Part shown: positions 1-8,638 of the stretch, in pieces
Layout of the letters: each line of letters starts with the position of its first letter
Position numbering within the stretch: position 1 is the first letter of the stretch
Origin: Hymenobacter mucosus
Lineage (GTDB): Bacteria > Bacteroidota > Bacteroidia > Cytophagales > Hymenobacteraceae
Reading direction: 5' to 3'
Length of the DNA stretch: 64,000 bases
Assembly (NCBI RefSeq): GCF_900188255.1
Contig: NZ_FZNS01000002.1
Coordinates: 186,001-250,000 of the forward strand
Translations under genes and position numbers: made by a program
Notes under the pieces: generated by a model
What the model saw: only the letters and a program-made list of their open reading frames with translations
Database searches by the model: none
What the model was told of the DNA's origin: nothing

Positions 1-158
1 AAAAAAACAATTAAATCTTTGCTTCAGCTTACTGTAGCAAGGTATTCGTCGGTTACGTAGGCAGTTACATTGCGGTTTCTTTCCGCTGTTTTTTGCCAAC
101 CCGAACGCTTCTAGGCGGGCAGATGTTAATGCAACGCCCTTTATTTGCACTCGTGCGT

Positions 159-941
159 ATGCCCTCTTCCTCCCTGATGTTATTGCGGACGTGCGGCGCT
201 GGTCTGCTATTGCTGTCCATCGCTTGCGCCCAATCCCTTACTGAGAGTACCACGGCCCAATTTGCCGATCAGGAGCAGCGTCCGGTGGCTCCTGATACTA
301 GCGGCTACGAACGGCGTGGCCCCCAAGACCCCAACGGTATCAGTAAATACTACCTGGGGCGCCAAATAGCCCACGTTATGGGCCACGAAGGCGCATCTTG
401 GCTAGAGCGTTCCGACCGCCGAGAAGAAGAAGGCACCGACGTACTGCTGCGAGAGCTTAAGTTGAAGCCCACGGACGTGGTAGCTGATATTGGTGCTGGC
501 ACGGGCTTTTTCACCTTTCGCATCAGCCCGCTTGTGCCCAAGGGGAAAGTGCTGGCCGTGGATATTCAGCCTGAAATGCTGGCTGCCTTGCGCGAAACAA
601 AAACGCGCACGAAGGCAACGAACGTAGAACCCGTGCAGGGAACCACTCAGAACCCGAACCTACCTGCTAATAGTGTAGACCTGGTGCTCATTGTGGATGC
701 TTACCACGAGTTTGACCACCCACGCGAAATGATGCGTTCTATTCGGCAGTCACTTACGCCCAATGGGCGGGTAGCCTTAGTGGAATACCGAGCCGAAGAC
801 CCCAATGTGCCAATCAAGCGCATCCATAAGATGTCGGTAGCCCAGGCTCGGCGCGAAATGGCGGCAGTAGGCTTAGAACTGGCAGATACGGTAGAAACCT
901 TGCCTCAGCAGCACCTGATGTTTTTCCGGCGCGCCCGCTAG
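159..941 (+). CDS. secreted class I SAM-dependent methyltransferase-like lipoprotein
   Basis: The protein carries a Rossmann-type S-adenosylmethionine site: motif I VVADIGAGTG at about residues 107-116 (counting from the ATG at 159), then an acidic strand end at AVDIQPEM and a motif near LVLIVDAYHEF. These fit small-molecule methyltransferases of the UbiE/Methyltransf_11/31 type; the substrate cannot be read. The N-terminus MPSSSLMLLRTCGAG.. followed by LLLLSIAC looks like a signal peptide ending in an imperfect lipobox, so the enzyme is probably exported and lipid-anchored, which is odd because SAM is cytoplasmic. Earlier in-frame starts exist at 93 (TTG), 123 and 129; I chose 159 because it gives a normal signal peptide length. 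It is transcribed alone, ahead of queA. Confidence 0.75.
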   Translation: MPSSSLMLLRTCGAGLLLLSIACAQSLTESTTAQFADQEQRPVAPDTSGYERRGPQDPNGISKYYLGRQIAHVMGHEGASWLERSDRREEEGTDVLLRELKLKPTDVVADIGAGTGFFTFRISPLVPKGKVLAVDIQPEMLAALRETKTRTKATNVEPVQGTTQNPNLPANSVDLVLIVDAYHEFDHPREMMRSIRQSLTPNGRVALVEYRAEDPNVPIKRIHKMSVAQARREMAAVGLELADTVETLPQQHLMFFRRAR

Positions 942-1017
942 CAGTTTCTTGGCTCATAATAGCCCGATGCGCAACTACAGTAGACGAGCCTAGCCCCGCC
1001 TGCTTCTTAGGCTAGAC

Positions 1018-1050
1018 TTGTGCTCCATTTAGAGGGCGGCCGTACCTTTG
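1018..1050 (+). promoter_or_regulatory. Bacteroidota-type promoter of queA
   Basis: A TTG at 1018-1020 and a TACCTTTG box at 1043-1050 match the phylum consensus (TTG, 17-23 bp, TAnnTTTG) with a 22-bp spacer. The box ends four bases before the queA ATG at 1055, so the mRNA would start at or next to the start codon, giving a leaderless or nearly leaderless message. Confidence 0.6.
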
Positions 1051-1054
1051 TGGT

Positions 1055-2287
1055 ATGTCCGTACCAGCCATTCCCGATCCGCGCCAGCTTTCCATCCACG
1101 ACTTCACGTACGAGCTGCCTGCGGAGCGTATTGCCCCAGAGCCCCTCCCCGACCGTGACCAGTCGCGTTTGCTTTACTACCAGGGCGGTACCATCCACGA
1201 CCAGCAATTTCAGGACCTACCCTCCCTCCTGCCTCCCTCTACGCTACTTGTGTTCAACGATACCAAGGTGGTGCGGGCCCGCTTATTTGCCCAAAAGCCT
1301 ACCGGCGGAATAGTAGAGCTTTTTTGCCTAGAGCCCGTAGCACCGCACCGGGCCATTGAGCCCGCCATGCAACAAACAGGCAGTTGCGTGTGGAAATGCT
1401 TAGTGGGTAATGGCAAGCGTTGGAAAAGCGGGCCCGTACAGCTAGAATTTGCAGTGCAAGGCCAGTCGGCTACCCTGACTGCTGAACGCGTCGAACACGG
1501 TGAAGGCTACGCGCTGATCCGGTTCAGTTGGGAGCCTGCTACCCTACCTTTTGCGGAAGTGCTGCGAGCGGCGGGTCATTTACCTCTACCTCCCTACCTC
1601 AACCGTGCCGATACGGACGTAGACGCCGTACGATATCAGACTGTGTATGCTGCACACGAAGGAGCCGTAGCAGCGCCTACTGCCGGGCTGCACTTCTCAG
1701 AAGCAGTACTAGCCGAGTTGCGCGCGCGCCACATAAGTAGTGCCCGCGTTACGCTGCACGTGGGCGCTGGCACCTTTCAGCCCGTGAAGGCGGCTCAAAT
1801 GGCTGAGCATCCCATGCACGGGGAGCCCATCAGCGTGACAGCAGCCACACTACGTCAGCTGTTAGCTCATCTCCCTGCGCCTATCATTCCCGTAGGTACT
1901 ACCAGCCTACGAACTTTGGAAAGCTTGTACTGGCTAGGGGCTTACTTGGCCCAGCATCCCAACACCCCAGTATGGCACGTACGCCAGTGGCAGCCCTACG
2001 AAGCCGCTACCGAAGTTTCTGCCGCCGAAGCACTAACTGCCTTACTGCATCATTTAGAGGCAAACGGGGTAGAAGAACTGCACGCTACCACGCAGCTACT
2101 TATTGCTCCGGGCTATCAGTTCCGGCTTGTGCGGGGGCTGGTTACAAACTTTCACCAGCCTGAAAGTACCTTGCTGCTTTTGGTAGCCGCCTTGGTGGGC
2201 CCCACTTGGCGACAGCTCTACGAGCACGCGTTAACCCACAACTACCGTTTTCTAAGTTACGGCGACAGTTCGTTGCTCCTACCCTAG
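1055..2287 (+). CDS. queA: S-adenosylmethionine:tRNA ribosyltransferase-isomerase QueA
   Basis: QueA moves the ribosyl part of SAM onto 7-aminomethyl-7-deazaguanine in tRNA, making epoxyqueuosine in the queuosine pathway, in the cytoplasm. The family blocks are visible: the N-terminal FTYELPAERIAP followed by DRDQSRLL, NDTKVVRARLF at about residues 68-78, the conserved GAVAAPTAGLHF at about 203-214, TTSLRTLE, and the C-terminal NFHQPESTLLLLVAALVG. At 410 residues it is longer than the E. coli enzyme (about 356), with the extra length mainly in the middle domain, as in other Bacteroidota members. The ATG at 1055 sits just behind a strong promoter box. No other queuosine genes are nearby. Confidence 0.95.
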   Translation: MSVPAIPDPRQLSIHDFTYELPAERIAPEPLPDRDQSRLLYYQGGTIHDQQFQDLPSLLPPSTLLVFNDTKVVRARLFAQKPTGGIVELFCLEPVAPHRAIEPAMQQTGSCVWKCLVGNGKRWKSGPVQLEFAVQGQSATLTAERVEHGEGYALIRFSWEPATLPFAEVLRAAGHLPLPPYLNRADTDVDAVRYQTVYAAHEGAVAAPTAGLHFSEAVLAELRARHISSARVTLHVGAGTFQPVKAAQMAEHPMHGEPISVTAATLRQLLAHLPAPIIPVGTTSLRTLESLYWLGAYLAQHPNTPVWHVRQWQPYEAATEVSAAEALTALLHHLEANGVEELHATTQLLIAPGYQFRLVRGLVTNFHQPESTLLLLVAALVGPTWRQLYEHALTHNYRFLSYGDSSLLLP

Positions 2288-2444
2288 TGGATTATGCAGG
2301 CCGGGCAATTCATATAAACTTCATGACATGAGGTAGTTCTTGGGTAAGTATATTTCACTAACCACCAAGTACGGTGGCTTCTCACAACTTATTTCGAGAG
2401 GCGCGTATAAGGGCTCAGACTCACTTCCCATTTGATTCTTTCCC

Positions 2445-2762
2445 ATGAAAAAGATAGTAATGCTTGCCGCCGCCGTAATCTTCTCGACGGCCGCTTTCGC
2501 CCAGGGCGATAAAACCACCGTTCGTGACGATGCTACGGGTGCTAAAACCACAGTAGAAGAGCGCGACAACGGCACTGTAAAAGTAGAATCTCGTTCGGGC
2601 CGTACTAAGGCTGGCCAAAAGGCTTACAATACGAAAGAGGACGTAAAGCACGCTGGCAAAAAAACTGGCAGCGTGGTGAAGAAAGGCGCTCAGAAGACGG
2701 GAAAAGCCGTGAAGAAAGGTGCCAAAGCAGTGAAAAACAAAGCTGAGGACGTAGTAGACTAA
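2445..2762 (+). CDS. small secreted lysine-rich protein of unknown function
   Basis: I do not recognise a family. The 105-residue product starts with a clean signal peptide (MKKIVMLAAAVIFSTAAFA, then QGDK), followed by a short T/V/E-rich stretch and a C-terminal half made of repeating Lys-Lys-Gly-Ala, Lys-Lys-Thr-Gly and Lys-Ala-Val-Lys units, ending in the acidic EDVVD. Composition resembles histone H1 tails or LEA/YtxH-like stress proteins, but that is similarity of composition only. It is expected in the periplasm or on the surface, where the positive charge could bind polyanions. The gene stands alone and ends in a strong terminator. Confidence 0.75.
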   Translation: MKKIVMLAAAVIFSTAAFAQGDKTTVRDDATGAKTTVEERDNGTVKVESRSGRTKAGQKAYNTKEDVKHAGKKTGSVVKKGAQKTGKAVKKGAKAVKNKAEDVVD

Positions 2763-2780
2763 TCTACCCCTAGTAGTTAC

Positions 2781-2819
2781 AAAAAAGCCCCGTTGCGGTA
2801 TGCAACGGGGCTTTTTTTA
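2781..2819. terminator. bidirectional intrinsic terminator
   Basis: A 16-base arm AAAAAAGCCCCGTTGC pairs with its complement across a four-base GGTA loop, with A and T runs on both flanks. It lies between the converging small secreted gene and the M14 peptidase gene and can serve both strands. Confidence 0.9.
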
Positions 2820-2839
2820 TGCACCTGTTATTGAGAAAA

Positions 2840-5464
2840 TTACTGTCCTACAATAAACACTGCATTACCGAAAAGCAGTTTACCGCCTTGCCAAAAGGCC
2901 CGAAACAAGGGATTATCACCGAGGTATACTACTTGGCCACGGCCCATGTCCTGCGTACCGAGCACAAACGTATCGGTGAGGACGCGGCGAGCCTTACGGC
3001 CGGTGAACCCGGAGGCATAGCTGTCCTTCTTCAACACACCTACGTTCCACCCACCTTCGGGCATAAAGCGGTAGTTCAAGGGGTCACGAATAAGGGCGTA
3101 GTAGGTGCTGCCGTACCCGAATGCCAGAGGGTGCGTGTTATCTAGTTGCACGCGGTACACACTGCCTTGCACTTGCTCGCTCAACCGTTCGCGCTCCGAA
3201 TCGGCGTAGCGGCGTAGGCTGGCGTAGGGAGACGCTTTTTTGGCGGCTGTGCTATCAGTTGGTTTCGTTTTTAGCAGGAAGTCTTTGCGCCCCGCCAAGA
3301 AGCGCGAGGCCCCTTCCAGAGCTATCAACCGCCCCCCGTTCCGCACCCAAGTCTTAATGCTTTCGAGCGTACGTTCCGGCAGAATATCCAGGTAGTTGCC
3401 GTCGGGCAGAATCAACACATCAAAGCGCCCCATAGGTACGCTGTTGAAATAATCCGTACCCAAGACCGTAATGGGGTACTGAAGCTGCTGCTCGAAGAAG
3501 TGCCATACCTCACCAAATGCGCTGGCATCGACGCCGGGGCCAGCCAACACGGCTACTGTGGGCTGCTTCAGGGGGCGCACGGAGCGCGAGCCTAGGTCGC
3601 CGCCGCTGGTAGAGAAGCCCGATTGCACCGCCTGCACCGCCACGCCAGCTGAGTCGGCTTGGGTGCGTACTAGTTGATCGAAGCGGGCACCAAGGCTTTC
3701 ATTGCCTGTGCGAGTGATAATGAGAGTACCCCGCTGGTACTGCTTTCCCTCAGTTTCAAAGGGCTCATCAGCTACCCGTACTTTCACACCCATCTGCTGC
3801 AAACGACCCAGAAAACGAACATCAGGCAGGCTGTTCCAGCGGGCTAGGTAGGCATAGGGTTTGTTGGCTGTCGAGGCTGTGTTGCTGATAGCAGCTGGCT
3901 GGTTTTTGGCGTTTTTGGGGGCTACTCCTGCAGCAGGCAGTTGGTCCTTGAGAGCGTATCCTTTCAACCCAAAAGCATACGGCAACGACCACGCCGTGAG
4001 GTCATAGGTTAGAGAATCTTCGAGAGTAGCTTGTGGCTCGAACAGCACCTTGATCAGCGTCGATTTGGGCTGGTACATGCTAATCACCACGTCTTGCGGC
4101 TCCAGCTGCACGGTTTCAGTTTTGCCAGTGGCATAGTTGAAGCCTGTACGCTTGCTGCGCTTGGTAGCGTACCCGTACTTAATCTGCTGCCGGTCGAGGT
4201 ATTCGGTAAGGGCCCGAATCTGGCCGGGGTCACTGTTCCCCGCCAGCACGAACGACTTATAGTCGCCTTTAGGCTTAGTACGGGCTGTGGTGTAGAAGTT
4301 CTGAAACTCGCGCACTAGTTCCTCGTGGCGGTCGGCGGCAGCTTGAATGGTAGCTAAGCTAGTAGCATGGTGATGAGCAATGCGCTGCGTCAGGGTCAGC
4401 GTATCGCCATCGGTTTTGATATACTGCACGCCAGCAGGACCACCACCGCCCTGCTCGTAAGTCATGCCAATGGCGCCGTTGAAAGAAGGCCACGTGTCGC
4501 CGTAGAAAGGAGCAAAGAGGTCGTAGGTTTCGCGGGTGAAATACAGCCAATTGTTTTTATCGAACACCTGCCGGTTATAGTCGCCGATAATGTTCTGAAA
4601 CTTACGCTGCCAAGGAGTAAGGTCGGCGTGGAACGGGCGGGCTGCCGGTGAGAAGTAGTAAGGATTATTTGGCCCCATCTCGTGAAAATCGGCGTGCACC
4701 TGCGGAAGCCACTGGTTGTACACCGTAATGCGTTGACGGCTTTCCTGCTGGGTTTGCCACGCCCAGTCGCGGTTCAGGTCGAAATAGTAGTGGTTGTAGC
4801 GCCCACCGGGCCAGGGCTCCCGGTGTTCCCAGGCATACGGTGACGCATTGGCCTGCTGATTCCGGACGCGGTTGTACCACTGCGCATACCGGTCGCGGCC
4901 ATCAGGATTTACGCAAGGGTCCACAATGATGACCAAGTTCCGCAGCCACTGCTGCATCTGTTCATTCTGGGGGTTTGCCAGGTCGTAGAGTACCTGCATC
5001 ACCGCTTCCGATGACACGGCTTCATTGCCGTGCACATTGTAGCTGAGCCATACCACTGCCGGCTTGGGACCCTGGGCGTTACCTTGCTCTAGCCCAGCCA
5101 GGCGCAGGTTGTCGCGGCGCAGATCATCCAAACGGGCCATGTTTTCAGCAGAAGCTACGAATACCAGCTCTAGCGGCCGATTTTCATAGGTTTGGCCGTA
5201 GCGCTGCAGCTTCATCCGGCCGGGGCCATGCTGTACTACGTGGTCTACGTAGCGCAGTAGTTCGGCATGGGGAGTGAAGCGGGCGCCTAACTCATAGCCG
5301 AGAAACTGTGCGGGTGTGAGAAGCGGCCCATCGGCAGAGGACTGGGCAAAGAGGGACGGCGCCCAAAGCAGCAGCAAGAGCAGCCAGCTGGCGCGGAAAC
5401 GAGAAACTAACACGGGCAAGAGTACAGGTTTGACAGAGAAATCCTGCGGAAAGGTGAATGTCAA
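2840..5464 (-). CDS. secreted M14 family zinc carboxypeptidase with C-terminal GATase1-like domain
   Basis: This 874-residue protein has a hydrophobic signal sequence (SWLLLLLLWAP.. before FAQS, about residues 26-41) and an M14 peptidase domain. Zinc ligands are His145 and Glu148 in the HGNE motif within VWLSYNVHGNEAVSSEAV, with the third ligand probably in the LPQVHADFHEMGPN block; VDPCVNPDGR is another family block. The C-terminal third contains an amidotransferase-like fold segment (VLILPDGNYLDILPE) seen in large Bacteroidota M14 proteins. It most likely trims peptides in the periplasm or outside the cell. The true start may lie a little downstream of the ATG at 5464, because the n-region is unusually long. 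It is divergent from the CocE-type hydrolase gene. Confidence 0.88.
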   Translation of the reverse strand: MTFTFPQDFSVKPVLLPVLVSRFRASWLLLLLLWAPSLFAQSSADGPLLTPAQFLGYELGARFTPHAELLRYVDHVVQHGPGRMKLQRYGQTYENRPLELVFVASAENMARLDDLRRDNLRLAGLEQGNAQGPKPAVVWLSYNVHGNEAVSSEAVMQVLYDLANPQNEQMQQWLRNLVIIVDPCVNPDGRDRYAQWYNRVRNQQANASPYAWEHREPWPGGRYNHYYFDLNRDWAWQTQQESRQRITVYNQWLPQVHADFHEMGPNNPYYFSPAARPFHADLTPWQRKFQNIIGDYNRQVFDKNNWLYFTRETYDLFAPFYGDTWPSFNGAIGMTYEQGGGGPAGVQYIKTDGDTLTLTQRIAHHHATSLATIQAAADRHEELVREFQNFYTTARTKPKGDYKSFVLAGNSDPGQIRALTEYLDRQQIKYGYATKRSKRTGFNYATGKTETVQLEPQDVVISMYQPKSTLIKVLFEPQATLEDSLTYDLTAWSLPYAFGLKGYALKDQLPAAGVAPKNAKNQPAAISNTASTANKPYAYLARWNSLPDVRFLGRLQQMGVKVRVADEPFETEGKQYQRGTLIITRTGNESLGARFDQLVRTQADSAGVAVQAVQSGFSTSGGDLGSRSVRPLKQPTVAVLAGPGVDASAFGEVWHFFEQQLQYPITVLGTDYFNSVPMGRFDVLILPDGNYLDILPERTLESIKTWVRNGGRLIALEGASRFLAGRKDFLLKTKPTDSTAAKKASPYASLRRYADSERERLSEQVQGSVYRVQLDNTHPLAFGYGSTYYALIRDPLNYRFMPEGGWNVGVLKKDSYASGFTGRKARRVLTDTFVLGTQDMGRGQVVYLGDNPLFRAFWQGGKLLFGNAVFIVGQ

Positions 5465-5642
5465 AGAAAGCAGAAAACCTTGATTTTACAGCACTATATT
5501 GCCTTTTTGCAGCAATTGAGCTACTCGTCATCAATCGTGGCCTAGCCCGCAGGAGCTTGTTTAGCAGCATCCTTTATCTTGCTAATAAGCGCTGTAGTTG
5601 CGCGCCCCCTTTTCTATTCGCGTACCTTCTATCCTCCTTCCA

Positions 5643-7583
5643 ATGTCGCACTCTTACTATCGTACCGCTCTAGTGGTAGGCCTGGGCCTCGCCTTGGCAG
5701 CTTCGGCACGGGCACAAAGCCCCGTTTCATATCCTCTGCCTTCTGAGGCAGATAAAGCACAACTCAGCCAGCTACTAGCCGACACGCTATACATTCAGCA
5801 GCACTATACCAAAACGGAATATCAGATTCCGATGCGCGATGGAGTGAAGCTATATACGGTAGTGTATGCGCCTAACGACGCCAACAAGGTACGGTATCCC
5901 ATCATGCTCAACCGCACGCCCTATGCCGTAGGGCCGTACGGCACCGGCAAGTACAAGAAGGCCTTAGGGCCCAGCAGTACCATGCTGCACGAGGGCTACA
6001 TCTTCGCGTACCAGGACGTACGCGGCCGCTACATGTCGGAGGGGCAGTTTGTGGATGTGCGCCCGGAAAAGGATACCCACAAGGGCAAGCAGGACATCGA
6101 CGAGGGAACCGATACGTACGATACCATTGAATGGCTTCTCAAGCATGGCCCGAAGAATAATGGGCGGGTAGGCCAGTGGGGCATTTCCTACCCCGGTTAC
6201 TACACGGCCACGGGCCTTCTGAGTCGCCACCCAGCGCTGAAAGCTGCCTCGCCCCAAGCCCCAATTGCCGACTGGTTCTGGGATGATTTTCACCACAATG
6301 GGGCCTTTTTTCTACCCCACGCTTTCAATTTCCTGGCCTCCTTCGGGCTAGCTCGCCCCCAGCCCACGCCAACCGGCAACCCCGGCTTCAAGCACGGCAC
6401 GCCCGATGGCTATGATTTCTTTCTGCAAATGGGGCCGCTAAAAAATGCCGACGCCAAGTACTACCAGGGCAAAGTGGCCTTCTGGAATGAAATGGCCCAG
6501 CACCCAAACTACGACGAGTTTTGGCAAGCGCGCAACCTACGCCCCCACCTCAAGAATCTTAACAGAGGCACGGCCGTCTTAACGGTGGGTGGCTTTAATG
6601 ACGCCGAGGATCTGTTTGGCGCCCTGAAGACATATGAGGCCATTGAGAAGCAAAACCCAGGCATGCGCAATGGCCTAGTCATGGGTCCTTGGGTGCACGG
6701 CGGCTGGGCCCGCGGTACGGGAGAGTTAGTGGGCAATGCGGCCTACGGTGAATCCCCTTCTTTGTACTACCAGAAGGAAATTGAGGCCCCTTTCTTTAAG
6801 TCCTATCTTAAGGATGGCAAGCCCGCCTCTACTCCCGAGGCTACTATCTTTGAGGGCGGCACCAACCGCTGGCGCACATTTGCTGCCTGGCCGCCCACGG
6901 CTGCCGAAACCCGGACTCTGTATTTCCAGCCTCAAGGTCGTATTGGATTTGAGCAGCCAGCTGCAGGCGCCGAATTTGATCAGTACGTCAGTGACCCGGC
7001 CCACCCCGTTCCTTTTTCAGAAGCCACTACTGTAGGAATGACCCGGGAATATATGACCGACGACCAGCGCTTTGCCGCCCGCCGCCCCGATGTGCTCACC
7101 TACCAAACCGATGTACTCACAGAAGATCTAACCTTAGCAGGTCCAATTGAGGCCCTGCTCCAAGTAGCTACCACTGGTACTGATGCAGATTGGGTAGTAA
7201 AAGTTATTGATGTGTACCCCAATGACACGCCTGATAATGCTCGGTTAAACCCAATGGTGCACCTGGGCGGCTACCAGCAAATGGTGCGCTCAGAAGTAAT
7301 GCGCGGCCGCTTTCGCAACAGCTTTTCAAAGCCCGAGGCGTTTGTGCCGGGCCAGGTAACCGCAGTTCCGTTCACTGTTCAGGACCTGTGCCACACCTTC
7401 CGCAAGGGGCACCGCTTGATGGTGCAGGTGCAAAGCACCTGGTTTCCATTAGTAGACCGCAACCCCCAAACCTTTGTACCCAATATCTTCGAGGCTGACG
7501 AGAAGGATTTTCAGTTAGCTACTCACCGGTTATATCACTCACCTCAGCACGCTTCTCAACTAGTAGTGAAAGTGCTGAAATAG
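5643..7583 (+). CDS. CocE/NonD family secreted serine hydrolase (S15 X-Pro dipeptidyl-peptidase-like)
   Basis: An alpha/beta-hydrolase with the CocE architecture. The nucleophile elbow is GQWGISYPG, with Ser about residue 182; the oxyanion-hole block is AYQDVRGRYMSEG; the acid is probably in GGFNDAEDLFGA and the base His in GPWVHGGWARG. A C-terminal jelly-roll domain (X-Pro dipeptidyl-peptidase C-terminal type) follows with LCHTFRKGHRLMVQVQSTWFP. It cleaves ester or amide bonds, possibly N-terminal X-Pro or amino-acid esters; the exact substrate is unknown. I chose the ATG at 5643 over the one at 5598 because it begins directly with the signal peptide (ends ASARAQ). Together with the adjacent M14 peptidase it suggests extracellular peptide breakdown. 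Confidence 0.9.
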   Translation: MSHSYYRTALVVGLGLALAASARAQSPVSYPLPSEADKAQLSQLLADTLYIQQHYTKTEYQIPMRDGVKLYTVVYAPNDANKVRYPIMLNRTPYAVGPYGTGKYKKALGPSSTMLHEGYIFAYQDVRGRYMSEGQFVDVRPEKDTHKGKQDIDEGTDTYDTIEWLLKHGPKNNGRVGQWGISYPGYYTATGLLSRHPALKAASPQAPIADWFWDDFHHNGAFFLPHAFNFLASFGLARPQPTPTGNPGFKHGTPDGYDFFLQMGPLKNADAKYYQGKVAFWNEMAQHPNYDEFWQARNLRPHLKNLNRGTAVLTVGGFNDAEDLFGALKTYEAIEKQNPGMRNGLVMGPWVHGGWARGTGELVGNAAYGESPSLYYQKEIEAPFFKSYLKDGKPASTPEATIFEGGTNRWRTFAAWPPTAAETRTLYFQPQGRIGFEQPAAGAEFDQYVSDPAHPVPFSEATTVGMTREYMTDDQRFAARRPDVLTYQTDVLTEDLTLAGPIEALLQVATTGTDADWVVKVIDVYPNDTPDNARLNPMVHLGGYQQMVRSEVMRGRFRNSFSKPEAFVPGQVTAVPFTVQDLCHTFRKGHRLMVQVQSTWFPLVDRNPQTFVPNIFEADEKDFQLATHRLYHSPQHASQLVVKVLK

Positions 7584-7605
7584 TTGCAGTTCCACGCTAC
7601 CTACT

Positions 7606-7664
7606 GTTTACAATCATAAAAGGCCCGTCTGCTGTAGCTGAATGGGTCTTTTATGATTGTAAAC
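7606..7664. terminator. bidirectional long-stem terminator
   Basis: The outer 17 bases GTTTACAATCATAAAAG pair perfectly with CTTTTATGATTGTAAAC, with a less regular GC-containing inner stem and loop. It lies between the converging CocE-type gene and the small membrane protein gene. Confidence 0.8.
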
Positions 7665-7677
7665 CTGCTTTCGTAAG

Positions 7678-7932
7678 CTAACCTTCTACTTTCTCCTGAG
7701 CCTTTTTGTGCTCTTTGTTCACCTCGTGTAGTGCACTTTCCAGCACGCCACGGCCGAACAAGCAGATGCCTGCGTTAAAGACACCTAGGGCCAAAGTACC
7801 CGCGCCAACCCATTGCGCAGTTGGCACTTTTTTCTGCTGCAAGCTAGTGGCCCATTGTACTAGGCAGGTGCCAAACCCAATGGTCATCAGCCCAGCCGGG
7901 GCGAAGAGCAACGACTTCTTTTTGTGTGTCAT
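7678..7932 (-). CDS. small two-helix membrane protein of unknown function
   Basis: Starting from the ATG at 7932 the product is 84 residues: MTHKKK, a hydrophobic segment (LLFAPAGLMTIGFGTCLVQW), a short QQKKVPTAQ loop, a second hydrophobic segment (WVGAGTLALGVFNAGICLFG) and a charged C-terminus with HEVNKEHKKAQEKVEG. The lysines before helix 1 predict both termini in the cytoplasm. A longer reading from 8049 adds 39 residues but would overlap the promoter region of the next gene, so I prefer the short form. No family is recognised. Confidence 0.6.
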   Translation of the reverse strand: MTHKKKSLLFAPAGLMTIGFGTCLVQWATSLQQKKVPTAQWVGAGTLALGVFNAGICLFGRGVLESALHEVNKEHKKAQEKVEG

Positions 7933-8015
7933 AGTGAAAGAAACAAAGAGTGAAATAAGCACAGCGGTAAGCACAGCCGGTGCATAGACCGTACAAACAC
8001 GCATCCTTTCAATCG

Positions 8016-8023
8016 TACCTTTG
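8016..8023 (+). promoter_or_regulatory. -7 box TACCTTTG upstream of the 8086 gene
   Basis: Exact match to the Bacteroidota TAnnTTTG box, about 60 bases before the ATG at 8086. No matching TTG is seen at the usual upstream distance, so only the -7 element is supported. Confidence 0.4.
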
Positions 8024-8085
8024 CGTGCCGGGGTTACAGTTGCTCCCACATTTACCAGCCGTTTTGCGCGGCGTTGTCTTTGCCT

Positions 8086-8562
8086 ATGCTTGTTCCTCCC
8101 TACCAGCGTCTCTTAGAGGCTGCCTTTACGAAGCCGGCCGATGCTACTCAGTATTTGCATGCCACCACTATCTCAGCCTACCGCACCTTCGAGCAAGCCG
8201 ACACTGCTGAGCTGCCCTTCCGCTTCGAGCGGGTGCGGCTGGGAGTAGCCTTGGCGTTAATGAAACTTCTGGCTGACCTTGGCGATAGTGAGGAAGCCCG
8301 CCGGGTGCTAGATGTATTACACCGGGCACTACGGGCGCGCTCTGTTACTGAAATTGACACCACCATCAATAAAGATGCAAAGGTTTTTGAGCAGCTCTAC
8401 ACGAACCTCTACGTGAACGAAGACGGTGAGCAGCTGCTAGGATTGTTTGAGCGTGCTCTCGACGCAGACACCCAACCCCTCATGGACGCTGTTATCCGAG
8501 AAGCCCTAATCCTAGCGCCCAAGCTTGATTTCAGCCACCACGACGAGGACGACGAGGAGTAG
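8086..8562 (+). CDS. conserved-looking helical cytoplasmic protein, function unknown
   Basis: A 158-residue soluble protein, without signal peptide or membrane segment, rich in predicted helices (RLLEAAF, VRLGVALALMKLLADLGDSEEARRVLDVLHRALRAR, EQLLGLFERAL) and ending in an acidic tail HHDEDDEE. The helix pairs have a TPR-like feel, but no motif is firm. The ATG at 8086 is preferred over an in-frame TTG at 8074. The gene is monocistronic, ends before a strong terminator, and gives no context for function. Confidence 0.65.
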   Translation: MLVPPYQRLLEAAFTKPADATQYLHATTISAYRTFEQADTAELPFRFERVRLGVALALMKLLADLGDSEEARRVLDVLHRALRARSVTEIDTTINKDAKVFEQLYTNLYVNEDGEQLLGLFERALDADTQPLMDAVIREALILAPKLDFSHHDEDDEE

Positions 8563-8579
8563 TATTACCAACTCGATAG

Positions 8580-8623
8580 AACAAGAGAGGCCGCTCCATT
8601 AGTGTGGAGCGGCCTCTCTTGTT
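8580..8623. terminator. bidirectional terminator
   Basis: AACAAGAGAGGCCGCTCCA pairs with TGGAGCGGCCTCTCTTGTT across a short TTAGTG loop. It separates the converging helical-protein gene and the susD-type gene of pair 1. Confidence 0.85.
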
Positions 8624-8638
8624 ACTAGAAGACAGGAG

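Noticed and set aside
1..158. A gene at the left edge on either strand
   Set aside because: The 62-codon minus-strand frame at 65-253 overlaps the methyltransferase start and lacks any protein-like feature; the first 90 bases show no signal.
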